Of a DNA stretch of 19,212 nucleotides, positions 7,401 through 15,851 are shown in pieces (position 1 is the stretch's first letter; every line of letters begins with the position of its first letter). The notes under the pieces are model-generated. The model saw nothing but the letters and a program-made list of their open reading frames with translations. It was not told the DNA's origin and made no database searches. The position numbers and the translations under genes were made by a program. Location of the stretch: the NCBI GenBank assembly GCA_034926235.1, contig JAYFRE010000115.1, positions 1-19,212 of the forward strand. The letters run 5' to 3'. The stretch is from JAYFRE01 sp034926235 (GTDB taxonomy: Bacteria > Pseudomonadota > Alphaproteobacteria > Rhodospirillales > Magnetospirillaceae).

Positions 7401-7658
7401 ATGCAGGCGCTTTATACGGAAATCAAACGGTTGATTATCGACACGCTGAATCTGGACGGAGTGTCGGAGGACGACATCGAAACGGGCGCACCCTTGTTCG
7501 GCGATGGTCTCGGTCTCGATTCCATCGATGCTCTCGAACTCGGGTTGGCGCTCAAATCGCGTTACGGCGTGGTGCTTTCCTCGGAGAGCGAAGAAATGCG
7601 GCAGCATTTCCGCTCGGTCGAAAGCCTGGCCTCTTTTATTCAATCTCAACGCGGCTGA
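7401..7658 (+). CDS. apeE: Acyl carrier protein 1, ApeE
   Basis: Small (85 residues) acidic four-helix carrier protein that holds growing acyl chains as thioesters. The 4'-phosphopantetheine attachment site is S41 in the motif LDSIDALEL. Start at 7401 is firm: AAGGAG lies 6 nt upstream, and upstream codons in the same frame are coding DNA of apeD in another frame. It is one of two tandem ACPs. The two differ outside the DSID core: this one has the longer C-terminal segment EEMRQHFRSVESLASF and is presumably specialised for one stage, such as starter loading or elongation; which one is not visible. Confidence 0.93.
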   Translation: MQALYTEIKRLIIDTLNLDGVSEDDIETGAPLFGDGLGLDSIDALELGLALKSRYGVVLSSESEEMRQHFRSVESLASFIQSQRG

Positions 7659-7673
7659 GGGAGTTCGTCCATT

Positions 7674-7925
7674 ATGGCTGACAAGAACGCTATTTTCGAG
7701 GAACTGTCCCAGCTTCTGGCCGATCTGTTCGAGCTTGACCCCAAGGGTATTACGCTCGAATCCCGTCTTTACGAGGATCTTGAACTCGACAGTATCGACG
7801 CCGTGGATCTGGTCGTTCATCTGCAAAAGAAGACCAGCAAAAAGATCAAGCCGGAGATGTTCAAGGCCGTGCGCACGGTCGGGGATGTCGTCGATGTCGT
7901 CGCAACCCTGATCGACGAGCCGTGA
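7674..7925 (+). CDS. apeF: Acyl carrier protein 2, ApeF
   Basis: Second acyl carrier protein, 83 residues, with the phosphopantetheine serine S40 in LELDSIDAVDL. It starts 15 bp after the apeE stop, behind GAGGGAG. It shares the DSID core with ApeE but has a lysine-rich stretch (KKTSKKIKPE, about 52-61) that ApeE lacks, so the two carriers would present different docking surfaces to ligase, ketosynthases and dehydratases. Confidence 0.93.
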   Translation: MADKNAIFEELSQLLADLFELDPKGITLESRLYEDLELDSIDAVDLVVHLQKKTSKKIKPEMFKAVRTVGDVVDVVATLIDEP

Positions 7926-7931
7926 CCGCCG

Positions 7932-8522
7932 ATGCCGGCGCCAAGGCATGATCGCGGACGCCGGTTCCTTTTGACGGCATCGGCTTTGCTGCTTCTGACC
8001 TGGCCTTTCATCGTCTGGCTGGGGATCGAGCGGGGCGGTCTTCGCTGGATGCTGCCGCTTATGGCCGTGCTTCTGCTGTTGCGCCTGAGACTGGGCGGGG
8101 CGGGCCGGGGACCTTTGCGGCATGGGGCCATGGGTGCGGCCCTGGTGGCGGTTTTCCTGTGCGTGGCCAGTCTGGTGCTGCGCGAATATCGGCTGTTGCT
8201 GTTTTACCCCGTGCTGGTGAACGCGGTGCTGCTGGTTCTGTTCGGGGGATCGCTGGTCACGGGCGTGCCCCTGGTGGAACGTATCGCCCGGTGGCAGGAC
8301 CCGGCATTGCCCGCCGAGGCCATTCCTTATACCCGGCGGGTGACCGAGATCTGGTGCGTCTTCTTTCTGCTGAACGGGGGCATCGCCCTGGCGACCTGTC
8401 TTCATGGGGATATGGCGGTGTGGACAGCCTGGAACGGCCTGATCTCCTATCTGCTGATCGGGGGATTGATGGCAGGCGAATGGATCGTGCGCCAGCGCGT
8501 CATGGCGCGGGAACAGCGATGA
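7932..8522 (+). CDS. apeG: Inner-membrane protein of the APE cluster, ApeG (COG4648-like)
   Basis: Integral membrane protein of 196 residues of unknown biochemical role, a constant member of aryl polyene clusters. About five to six hydrophobic segments are visible: roughly 12-32, 38-53, 67-83, 87-106, 140-160 and 167-185. Conserved-looking loops are PVLVNAVLL, the segment ...GVPLVERIARW..., and YTRRVTEIWCVFFLLNG. It begins only 6 bp after the apeF stop, so its ribosome binding site lies in the end of apeF, and its stop overlaps the next gene in ATGA at 8519. Suggested roles in product transport or anchoring of the synthase are speculation. Confidence 0.8.
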   Translation: MPAPRHDRGRRFLLTASALLLLTWPFIVWLGIERGGLRWMLPLMAVLLLLRLRLGGAGRGPLRHGAMGAALVAVFLCVASLVLREYRLLLFYPVLVNAVLLVLFGGSLVTGVPLVERIARWQDPALPAEAIPYTRRVTEIWCVFFLLNGGIALATCLHGDMAVWTAWNGLISYLLIGGLMAGEWIVRQRVMAREQR

Positions 8523-9895
8523 TATCTTGCCTGCCGATGGCGCGATGGTTGGATGCCGATCGTCCTGGCGGCGATCTTGTCGCCTGGGCGGGCGATCATG
8601 TTTGGACACGGGAACGGTTGCGGCGCGATGTCGCGGCGCTGGCGCAACGGCTTAAAAACATGCCGGGTGATCGCTGGGCTATCCGTCTTGAAGACGGATA
8701 TGGTTTCACCGCCGCGCTGCTCGGCCTGCTCCATGCCGGTAAAACGCCGGTGATTCCGGGGCATGACCGCCCGGCTCTTCTGCGGGAGATGATCGGGCAG
8801 GGTGCGTTCACGGGCCTGCTGGGCAGGGACAAGCTGGATGTGGACGCCCCCCAGCTTGTCCTGGACCCGCTGACGCCGTTTTGCCCGGCGGGGGCGATGA
8901 ACGCCGAATTGCCGGCCCTGGCGGAAGATCGCGCGGTCGAATTATTCACCTCCGGCTCGACCGGGCGGCCCCGGCGCGTGGTCAAGCCGGTTGCCTGCCT
9001 CGATTGGGAAGCGTCGGCGCTGGCCGGCGAGTTTTCGACGATTCTGGCCGGCAGCCGGATTATCGCTTCGGTCAGTCCCCAGCATCTGTACGGCCTGACT
9101 TTTCGCATCGTTTTGCCGCTGGCGCTGGGACTGCCGCTGCATGCGGACATGATCTTTTACCCCGAGCAGTTGGCGGCGCTGGATTGCAGCGTTCCCCATG
9201 CCTTCATCGCCAGTCCCGCTTTTCTGAAAAGGCTGGGATCGCCGCTGGCGCGTCCCGGCGTGAGCATGCTTTTGTCGGCGGGCGGCGCTTTGTCCGCGGC
9301 GGAGGCCGATCGGGCCGAGGATTGGTTCGGGGTTGCGGTGCATGAAATCTATGGCAGCACGGAAACGGGTGTTCTTGCCTGGCGTCACCGCGTGACGGAG
9401 GACCCGCCCTGGCGGCCTTTCCCGGTCGTGCGCCTGCTGGCCGACGGGGATGGGTGGCGGGCTTTGTCGCCGCTGATCCCGGAGCTGAAGGGCGTGGCGT
9501 TGGATGACGTGCTGGATGTGACGCCGCAAGGGTGCTTCCGGCTGCTGGGGCGGCGGGACCGGATCGTCAAGATCGAAGAAAAACGGGTTTCATTGGATGA
9601 GGTCGAGCGCCGCTTGCGGGCGTTGGACGGTGTTTGCGACGCGGCGGCGGTGTTGATCGAACGCGGCCGGCGGCGCCATATCGGGGCGTTGCTGGTGCTG
9701 ACCGACGCGATGCGCCACGACTGGCGAAGCGGGGGTGGCGCGCGGCAGAAACAGGATTGGCGCCGGGCATTGTCGGCTTGGCTCGATCCGGTGGCGGTGC
9801 CGCGCTATTGGCGCGAGACGGAAAGAATCCCTGAAAATGCCATGGGCAAGCGCATCGCCGAGCGGATGAGGGAGATGTTCGATGATGTCGCCTGA
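8519..9895 (+). CDS. apeH: Aryl-ACP ligase (adenylation enzyme), ApeH
   Basis: ANL-superfamily enzyme that activates the aromatic starter acid (4-hydroxybenzoate or a relative in studied APE systems) with ATP and loads it onto an APE acyl carrier protein. The 458-residue protein has the P-loop TSGSTGRPRRVVK (144-156), the YGSTETG motif (278-284), the hinge GRRDRIVKI (344-352) and the catalytic lysine K444 in ENAMGKR. The position after P in the P-loop is arginine, where lysine is usual. It starts at the ATGA overlap with apeG, and its last 14 bases overlap apeI. The long open frame continues upstream to 8159, but that part is the apeG sequence in another frame. The substrate is inferred from the cluster type. 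Confidence 0.87.
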   Translation: MISCLPMARWLDADRPGGDLVAWAGDHVWTRERLRRDVAALAQRLKNMPGDRWAIRLEDGYGFTAALLGLLHAGKTPVIPGHDRPALLREMIGQGAFTGLLGRDKLDVDAPQLVLDPLTPFCPAGAMNAELPALAEDRAVELFTSGSTGRPRRVVKPVACLDWEASALAGEFSTILAGSRIIASVSPQHLYGLTFRIVLPLALGLPLHADMIFYPEQLAALDCSVPHAFIASPAFLKRLGSPLARPGVSMLLSAGGALSAAEADRAEDWFGVAVHEIYGSTETGVLAWRHRVTEDPPWRPFPVVRLLADGDGWRALSPLIPELKGVALDDVLDVTPQGCFRLLGRRDRIVKIEEKRVSLDEVERRLRALDGVCDAAAVLIERGRRRHIGALLVLTDAMRHDWRSGGGARQKQDWRRALSAWLDPVAVPRYWRETERIPENAMGKRIAERMREMFDDVA

Positions 9896-10235
9896 GTGGC
9901 TGTATCGCAAACGGACGGAAAGCCAGGCCGAGATCGCGTTCGTTCTCGATCCCGCCTTGTTCTGGTTCCAGGGGCATTTCCCGGTGCAGCCCCTGCTGCC
10001 CGGGGTCGCGCAATTGGATTGGGCTATCCGCCATGGTCTGGACATGCTGGCCCCGTCACATCGTTTCCAGGCGGTGCGGAGCGTCAAGTTCCAGGCCCCG
10101 CTTCTGCCCGGCGATCATGTCCTCTTGTCGCTGGACTGGCAGGCGGAGGGTGGCATTCTGTCTTTTCAGTATCGGCGCGAGGCGGAGGCGGCGGCGAGCC
10201 TTGCCAGCGCCGGAAAGATCCAATTGTGCCGCTAG
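9882..10235 (+). CDS. apeI: 3-hydroxyacyl-ACP dehydratase, hotdog fold, ApeI
   Basis: Hotdog-fold dehydratase (FabA/FabZ-like) of 117 residues that removes water from 3-hydroxyacyl-ACP during polyene growth. The active-site pattern is complete: H32 in FWFQGHFPVQPLLPGV and D46 in VAQLDWA, which sits where FabZ has its catalytic Glu and FabA its Asp. In the studied APE systems ApeI pairs with ApeP. The start is ATG ATG at 9882/9885, inside the end of apeH. Its stop overlaps apeJ by 10 bp. Confidence 0.87.
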   Translation: MMSPEWLYRKRTESQAEIAFVLDPALFWFQGHFPVQPLLPGVAQLDWAIRHGLDMLAPSHRFQAVRSVKFQAPLLPGDHVLLSLDWQAEGGILSFQYRREAEAAASLASAGKIQLCR

Positions 10236-11935
10236 ATCCCTCCGCCTTTCGCCCATGCGCGGTGATTCCCTGCTACGACCACGGTCTTCCGGCGGGCGAT
10301 GTGATCGCGCGTCTGGAACCGTCCGGCCTGCCCGTCATTCTGGTCGATGACGGCAGCGGAGAGGAGACGAGGCAGGCGCTGGACGATCTGGCGCACCGTC
10401 ATCCAAAGGTGAGATTGCTGCGTCTGGAACGCAATCTGGGCAAGGGTGGCGCGGTTCTGCATGGGATGCGCGAAGCCTTTCGGATGGGGTTCACCCATGC
10501 GGTGCAGATCGACGCCGACGGACAGCATGCGATCGAGGACATCCCCCGTTTTCTGGATGACGCCCGGCATCATCCCGATGCCCTGCTGTCCGGGTTGCCG
10601 GTCTATGACCGCACGATGCCGCGCGCGCGCCGTTATGGCCGCTGGATCACCCATGTCTGGGTCTGGATCGAAACACTGTCTTTTGCCATCAAGGACAGCA
10701 TGTGCGGCTTTCGCGTCTATCCCATCGCGCCGACCCTTGCTTTAGCGGCCCGGTCCCGGCTGGGAATGCGCATGGATTTCGACACCGACGTGATGGTCCG
10801 GCTGTACTGGCAGGGTGTCGATTGCCGGTTCCTGCCGATCCGGGTGACCTATCCCCCGGATGGCGTGTCGCATTTCAACGCGGTCAAGGATAATTGGCGG
10901 ATATCGCGGATGCATGCTCGGCTGTTTTTCGGCATGGTGCGGCGTGCGCCGTCCCTTTTGCGCCGCCGCCGCCGCCATTGGGCGCGCACCGACGAGCTTA
11001 AGGGGCTGTGGGGGATGCGCGTCATGCTGGCGGTTTGGGACCGGCTGGGGCGGGGTGCGTTTTCCGGCCTGCTTTATCCGGTGACGGCGGTCTATTGGCT
11101 GTGCGCCCATGATGCGCGCCGCGCATCGCAAGACTGGCTGGACCGCGTGCGGCGAACCTTGCGCCAGAATCATCGGCCCGTTCCGGCGAATCTTGGCAGT
11201 TACCGGCATTTCCTGCGTTTCGGCCAGGCCATGATCGACAAGATCGCCGGCTGGCGCGGGGAATTGTCCATAGGAAAGGAAGCTGTTTTCGCGCCGGGGG
11301 CCGAAGCGTTTCTGGACGGGGCGGACCGGCGCGGCGTCCTTGTTCTTGCCTCCCATCTCGGCGATGTCGAAACCTGCCGCGCCCTGGCCCGCCAAAACGG
11401 CCGTCCGGTGGTCAACGCGCTGGTGTTCCATGAAAATGCCCGCCGCTTTCAGGCGGTCATCGAAGAAGTGGCCCCCCAGGCCGGTCTTCATCTTTTGCCG
11501 GTGTCCGCCCTGGGGCCCGAGACGGCGGTGCAGCTCAAGGAAAAGCTGGATCGCGGGGAATGGGTCGTGATCGTCGGCGACCGTATCGCCGTCAATCCTC
11601 AGCGTGGTGGCTGGCGCGTGGTTTGGAGCCCGTTTCTGGGGCAGCCGGCCCCCTTTCCCGAAGGCCCCTTTATTCTGGCGGCGACGTTGCGCTGCCCGGT
11701 CCTGACTCTGTTCGCCCTGCGCCGGGACGATGGGCGGCTTCATCTTTATTGCGAGCCGTTCGCCGATCCCTTGGTCCTGCCGCGCGGCGAAAGGCGGGAA
11801 GGCTTGCAAAAGGCGGTGGACCGCTACGCCGCCCGGCTGGAGCATTATGCGTTGATGGCCCCGTTGGACTGGTTCAATTTTTTCGATTTCTGGCGTCTGC
11901 CGGCGATGAGCCCGGACATTGAAGGCAAGGAGTGA
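10226..11935 (+). CDS. apeJ: Glycosyltransferase/acyltransferase fusion, ApeJ
   Basis: Bifunctional, 569 residues. Residues about 10-235 are a family 2 glycosyltransferase: AVIPCYDHG, the nucleotide-binding VDDGSG (40-45) and DAD motif in QIDADGQH (D96, D98). After a basic linker (RRRRRHW, about 246-252), residues 325-565 form a LpxL/HtrB-like acyltransferase, with LASHLGDVE containing the HX4E pair H377/E382 and a later VIVGDRIAV. It is expected to help attach the polyene to a sugar or lipid head at the inner membrane. I chose the GTG at 10226, with GGAAAG 8 nt upstream; the same frame runs open to 9896, but that is apeI sequence in another frame. The next gene starts 5 bp after the stop. 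Confidence 0.87.
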   Translation: MPLDPSAFRPCAVIPCYDHGLPAGDVIARLEPSGLPVILVDDGSGEETRQALDDLAHRHPKVRLLRLERNLGKGGAVLHGMREAFRMGFTHAVQIDADGQHAIEDIPRFLDDARHHPDALLSGLPVYDRTMPRARRYGRWITHVWVWIETLSFAIKDSMCGFRVYPIAPTLALAARSRLGMRMDFDTDVMVRLYWQGVDCRFLPIRVTYPPDGVSHFNAVKDNWRISRMHARLFFGMVRRAPSLLRRRRRHWARTDELKGLWGMRVMLAVWDRLGRGAFSGLLYPVTAVYWLCAHDARRASQDWLDRVRRTLRQNHRPVPANLGSYRHFLRFGQAMIDKIAGWRGELSIGKEAVFAPGAEAFLDGADRRGVLVLASHLGDVETCRALARQNGRPVVNALVFHENARRFQAVIEEVAPQAGLHLLPVSALGPETAVQLKEKLDRGEWVVIVGDRIAVNPQRGGWRVVWSPFLGQPAPFPEGPFILAATLRCPVLTLFALRRDDGRLHLYCEPFADPLVLPRGERREGLQKAVDRYAARLEHYALMAPLDWFNFFDFWRLPAMSPDIEGKE

Positions 11936-11939
11936 CGGT

Positions 11940-12362
11940 GTGCTGAGCGATCCGCGTTTTACCGCCGAAGTGACGCTGACCATTCCCTTTCACGACGTCG
12001 ATATGATGGGGGTGGTCTGGCATGGCCATTATCTGCGCTATTTCGAGATCGCCCGCGAGGCGTTGCTCAACCAGTTCGATTACGGCTACCGGCAGATGAG
12101 GGAGTCGGGCTATCTGTGGCCGGTGGTGGATGCGCGGCTTACCTACCGCGACGCGCTGGTCTTTGAACAAAAGATCCGGGTGCGGGCGCGGATCGAGGAA
12201 TTCGAGAATCGCCTGCGCATCGGATACCGGATCACCGACGCCGCCAGCGGCCGGCGCGCGACGACCGGCTACACCATTCAGGTCGCTGTCGAAGCGGAAA
12301 GCCGCGAGCTTTGTTTCGTATGCCCGGACATTCTGTTCGAGCGCATGGGGGTGCGTCCATGA
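11940..12362 (+). CDS. apeK: Acyl-CoA/ACP thioesterase (YbgC-like hotdog), ApeK
   Basis: 4HBT-family thioesterase of 140 residues, expected to release acyl chains from the carrier protein. It has the YbgC active-site region HDVDMMGVVWHGHYLRYFE (18-36), with D21 corresponding to the catalytic Asp of YbgC, followed by the usual long helix EIAREALL. The GTG start at 11940 has a near-perfect AAGGAG 7 nt upstream; an in-frame TTG at 11919 lies inside apeJ and would add only seven residues. Its stop overlaps apeL in ATGA. Confidence 0.88.
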   Translation: MLSDPRFTAEVTLTIPFHDVDMMGVVWHGHYLRYFEIAREALLNQFDYGYRQMRESGYLWPVVDARLTYRDALVFEQKIRVRARIEEFENRLRIGYRITDAASGRRATTGYTIQVAVEAESRELCFVCPDILFERMGVRP

Positions 12363-12970
12363 AGGCCTGGATCGGCGGGGTGCTGGCGCTTTTCTGCGCA
12401 AACCTGGCCAATGCCGAGACACTGGCGGATGTGCAGTCCCGTTTCGCGGCCCAGACGGTGGTTCGGGCGCATTTCGAGCAGACCCGGCAGATCAGCGGTC
12501 TGCCGCAGCCGCTGCGTTCTGCGGGCGAGATGATCTTCACCCGCGACGACGGCCTGCTTTGGCGGCAGACGAAACCGTTTCCGATGCGGCTTCTGCTCGA
12601 CGATTCGCGCATGGTCCAGGATATCGACGGACAGCCGCCCCAGATCGTGACGGCGAAGGATAATCCGCAGCTTTTCCAGTTCAACCGGCTGCTGCGCACG
12701 CTTTTCCTGGCCGAACGTGCGGTCCTGGAACAGAATTTTGACCTTTCCTTCAAGGATCGGGGTGAAAAAGGGTGGGGTTTGCGTCTTGTGCCCGTGACAT
12801 CGCCCCTGGACAAGCTGTTTTCCGGCATTGATCTTGACGGACGAACCTATCTGGAGCGGGTCGTTTTGCATGACCGGCAGGGGGACCTGACGGAAATCGT
12901 TTTTTCGGACCACCGCCTGATCCCCGCCGCGTTGAGCGACGATGAACGCCGTCTTTTCGCCTCGCCCTGA
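12359..12970 (+). CDS. apeL: LolA-like periplasmic carrier, ApeL
   Basis: 203-residue homologue of the outer-membrane lipoprotein carrier LolA. It has a signal peptide with hydrophobic core IGGVLALFCANL and likely cleavage after ANA at about 20, so it is periplasmic. The mature part has the family pattern VQSRFAAQTVVRAHFEQTRQ, then GEMIFTRDDGLLWRQTKPF (59-77). In APE clusters it is presumed to ferry the hydrophobic product across the periplasm, working with the ApeM exporter. It starts at the ATGA overlap with apeK and overlaps apeM by 29 bp. Confidence 0.85.
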   Translation: MKAWIGGVLALFCANLANAETLADVQSRFAAQTVVRAHFEQTRQISGLPQPLRSAGEMIFTRDDGLLWRQTKPFPMRLLLDDSRMVQDIDGQPPQIVTAKDNPQLFQFNRLLRTLFLAERAVLEQNFDLSFKDRGEKGWGLRLVPVTSPLDKLFSGIDLDGRTYLERVVLHDRQGDLTEIVFSDHRLIPAALSDDERRLFASP

Positions 12971-15272
12971 CGGCGCGCGCAGGCGCGCTTTGGCTTGGCT
13001 GTTCGCCTGTCTGGCGATGGCGGCGGGTTTGCTAGCGCTGCTGCCTCAGGCGCGGATCAATTCCAGCGTGCTGGCGCTGCTGCCGGGCCAGTCGCTGGGG
13101 AACGTCCCGCCCGCGCTTCAATCCGCCTTTCTTCAAAGGCTGGACCGCCAGCTTTTCTGGATGGTCAGTCCGGGGGCTGAGGATTCCGACCCCGCCGTCG
13201 CGCGCGCCTTGCTGGAAATGCTGCAAGCCAGTCCCTTGTTCGCCGATGTCGAAGGTCCGGTTGATGAGGAACGGCAAAAGGCCTGGGGCGCGTTCCTCTA
13301 CAGCCACAGGAACGGCAATCTGGATGCGGCGACGCGCGCGCGTCTTCAAGATGACGGCAAGGCGCAGGCGCAATGGGTCACAGCCCAGCTTTATTCGGCT
13401 TTTTCCGGGGTCGGGGCGGGAGAGATCACGCACGATCCGCTGATGCTGGTGCGCGGGGCGCAGCTTGCGCTGATGGCGCAAGGAGACAGCCGGCTAAGCT
13501 TGATGAAAGGGTGGCTGGGCACAAAGGACAGCCAAGGGCGCAGCTGGTTCGTTCTGCATGGCGAGGTGGCGGGGCCGCCCGACGACATGGCCGCGATGCG
13601 CAAGACGGTTGCGGCGCTGGATGCACTGGCGGGGGAGTTGAAGCGGCGTTACCCGGACGCGGTTCTTCTGTCGCGCGGGGCGGTGTTTTACGGCGACTAC
13701 GCCGCCCGCACCGCCGAACGCGATGTATCGACCCTGGGAACGGCGACGATTCTGGGCGTGCTGGCATTGATCGTCCTGACGTTCCGCTCCCTGCTGCCGC
13801 TGGGCTTGTGTCTTTTGTCGCTGGGCGTCGGCGCGCTGGCGGGAACGCTGGCCGTGCTGGCCCTCTTCGGCGAGGTGCATGTGCTGACCCTGGCCACCAG
13901 CATCAGCATCGTCGGGATATCGGCGGATTACACGCTTTATTACCTTGTCGAGCGTATGGTGCATGGACGCCAGGCATCGCCGGCGCAAAGTCTGGCCAAG
14001 GTGCGCCCGGCGCTGCTGCTGGCGCTGCTGACGGCGGGATCGGCCTATCTGATCATGACCTGCGCGCCGTTTCCGGCCATCCGTCAGATGGGGGTCTTTG
14101 CGGCTGCCGGACTGGCGGCGTCCTGCCTGACGGTGATTTTCTGGCATCCCTTGCTGTGCCGGGGCCTGCCGGTCCGCCCGATCCCGGCCGCTATCCCGCT
14201 GTCCCGCTGGCTGTCGGCCTGGCGGCGGCAAAAATCGCTTTATCTGGGGCTGCCAGCGGGGCTGGCGCTGCTCTGCCTGCCGGCGCTTCTGACCTTGCGC
14301 GTCGATGACGACATCGCCCATCTGCAATCCCCGCCCGCCTATCTTCTGGATCAGGACAGGGCGATTGAAGCGCTGACCGGCCAGGAATCCACGCAAAAGG
14401 GATTCATCGTTCATGGCGATGACCCCCAGCAGGTTCTGCAACGGCTCGAAGCGTTCACGCCCGCATTGGAACAGGCGAAGGCACAAGGGATCCTCGGGCG
14501 CTATCGGGCGATCGGGCTGAATTCCTTGGCGCGGCAGGAACAGGATCTGGGGTTGATCCGCGCCGCCGCGCCGGCGATCGTCCAGGCGCTGAAGGCGGTC
14601 GGGCTGGGGGAGGCGCAGGTGGATGTCGAGCGGATGCCGGTTCTGCCCGAAGACTGGCTGGCAAGCCCGGTCAGCATGGGGTGGCGGCTGTTGTGGTTGA
14701 GCCTGCCCGGCGGGATGAGCGGTGTGCTGGTCCCGGTCCAGGGCGTGACGGACGGCGCGGCGCTGGCGGCTTTGGCCGATGGGAAGCCCGGTATCGCCTG
14801 GGTGGACCGCAAAGGGGCTTTCGATCAGTTGTTCGCGCGTTATCGCGTTTTGCTGAGCGGGCTGCTTCTGGCCGCATTGGGGGCGGTCCTGATCGGGGCC
14901 GTGTTGCGGTTGGGCTGGCGTCAGGGGCTTAGAAGCTTTGTTCCTTCGCTGCTGTCGCTTGGCGGCGCTTTGGCGGTTCTGTCGTTGCTGGGGCGCGGTG
15001 TCAGCCTGTTTTCGCTGCTGGCTCTGGTGTTGGTGCTGGGGATCGGGATCAACTACACACTGTTCTTCGGCAATCGCCGGGGGACGCCGCTGACCTCGCT
15101 GTTGGCGGTCGGGCTGGCGATGGCCACGGCCTTGCTGACCCAGGGCATGCTGATCTTCAGCGCCACCCAGGCCATCAGCAGTTTCGGCATCGTTTTAGGA
15201 AGCGGTATCGTCGTTGCGTTTTTGCTGTCGCCGCTGGCGATGCCCGGGCGTGGCGAAAGGGGGAAGGGATGA
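12942..15272 (+). CDS. apeM: MMPL/RND family exporter, ApeM
   Basis: Large inner-membrane exporter, 776 residues, of the MMPL/RND superfamily; presumed to move aryl polyene lipid out of the inner membrane towards ApeL. The pattern is TM1 (about 14-34), a periplasmic domain to about 260, a helix bundle (262-402), a second TM about 430-450, a second periplasmic domain, and a second bundle (about 635-765). The MMPL signature GISADYTLYY (about 324-333) has its aspartate, whereas the matching segment in the second half reads GIGINYTLFF (about 700-709), with Asn in that place. The ATG at 12942 lies inside apeL, giving a 29 bp overlap. The stop overlaps apeN. Confidence 0.87.
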   Translation: MNAVFSPRPDGARRRALAWLFACLAMAAGLLALLPQARINSSVLALLPGQSLGNVPPALQSAFLQRLDRQLFWMVSPGAEDSDPAVARALLEMLQASPLFADVEGPVDEERQKAWGAFLYSHRNGNLDAATRARLQDDGKAQAQWVTAQLYSAFSGVGAGEITHDPLMLVRGAQLALMAQGDSRLSLMKGWLGTKDSQGRSWFVLHGEVAGPPDDMAAMRKTVAALDALAGELKRRYPDAVLLSRGAVFYGDYAARTAERDVSTLGTATILGVLALIVLTFRSLLPLGLCLLSLGVGALAGTLAVLALFGEVHVLTLATSISIVGISADYTLYYLVERMVHGRQASPAQSLAKVRPALLLALLTAGSAYLIMTCAPFPAIRQMGVFAAAGLAASCLTVIFWHPLLCRGLPVRPIPAAIPLSRWLSAWRRQKSLYLGLPAGLALLCLPALLTLRVDDDIAHLQSPPAYLLDQDRAIEALTGQESTQKGFIVHGDDPQQVLQRLEAFTPALEQAKAQGILGRYRAIGLNSLARQEQDLGLIRAAAPAIVQALKAVGLGEAQVDVERMPVLPEDWLASPVSMGWRLLWLSLPGGMSGVLVPVQGVTDGAALAALADGKPGIAWVDRKGAFDQLFARYRVLLSGLLLAALGAVLIGAVLRLGWRQGLRSFVPSLLSLGGALAVLSLLGRGVSLFSLLALVLVLGIGINYTLFFGNRRGTPLTSLLAVGLAMATALLTQGMLIFSATQAISSFGIVLGSGIVVAFLLSPLAMPGRGERGKG

Positions 15273-15850
15273 TGCCGAAACGGCGCGGGCCGCGATTTTT
15301 CTGGATGGCGCTGCTGTTGGTCGCGGGCTGCGCCCAGACCGAACCGGCCGCCCCGCCGCCCGGCGCCTGGCTGGAACCCGGCGTGAGGATGGTTCTGCCG
15401 CCCGCCGGCATCACCCCTGAACTACGGCGTCAGCAATTGCTGACGGGACGCTTTGGCGGGCAGGTTCAGTCGCTGGTGGTGATGCTGAACGCCGACGACC
15501 ACCAGGTCGTTCTGGCCGGGTTGTCGTCGGTCGGTATCCGCCTGTTCCTGGCCACCTATGATTCCGATGGGCTGCGCCTGGAACAATCCGTCATCGTTGG
15601 GCAATTACCGCCGCCGGGTCAGGTCCTGGCCGATATCATGCTGAGCTATTGGCCCGCTGCGGCCTTTGATCCCTATCTTCCCGATGGATGGACGCTGCGC
15701 GACCTGGATGAAAGCCGGGAACTGCGCAACCCGCAGGGGGAAGTGGTGACGGAAATCCGCTATCAAAAGGATGGGGACCGGCGCGAACCGGTCAGCATCC
15801 AGCAGAATGTGTTCGCCTATAAAATCGCCATTCAGAACATTGGGGAGTGA
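15269..15850 (+). CDS. apeN: Lipoprotein of the APE cluster (DUF3261-like), ApeN
   Basis: Predicted lipoprotein, 193 residues, with signal MMPKRRGPRFFWMALLLVAGC and lipobox LVAGC (C21), then a proline-rich linker. The rest fits the DUF3261 family: TGRFGGQVQSLVVML, a middle segment LVVMLNADDHQVVLAGLSSVG, and FDPYLPDGW. By its place after the LolA-like carrier and exporter it is a candidate outer-membrane acceptor for the lipid product, analogous to LolB; this is inference. It begins within the ATGA at the end of apeM (a second ATG lies at 15272) and ends 1 bp before apeO. Confidence 0.83.
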   Translation: MMPKRRGPRFFWMALLLVAGCAQTEPAAPPPGAWLEPGVRMVLPPAGITPELRRQQLLTGRFGGQVQSLVVMLNADDHQVVLAGLSSVGIRLFLATYDSDGLRLEQSVIVGQLPPPGQVLADIMLSYWPAAAFDPYLPDGWTLRDLDESRELRNPQGEVVTEIRYQKDGDRREPVSIQQNVFAYKIAIQNIGE

Positions 15851-15851
15851 G

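Noticed and set aside
7224..8609. 461-codon minus-strand open frame
   Set aside because: Antisense to apeD end, both ACPs, apeG and the start of apeH; its protein is rich in Gln, His and Arg without any domain. It is a by-product of high GC third positions.
9896..10225. In-frame upstream extension of apeJ by 110 codons
   Set aside because: This stretch is apeI in another frame; a GTG with GGAAAG at good spacing and the start of the glycosyltransferase fold place the start at 10226.
10742..11983. 413-codon minus-strand open frame, and similar ones at 13494-14486 and 3131-4117
   Set aside because: Each lies opposite a well-identified plus-strand gene (apeJ, apeM, guaA) and shows no domain.
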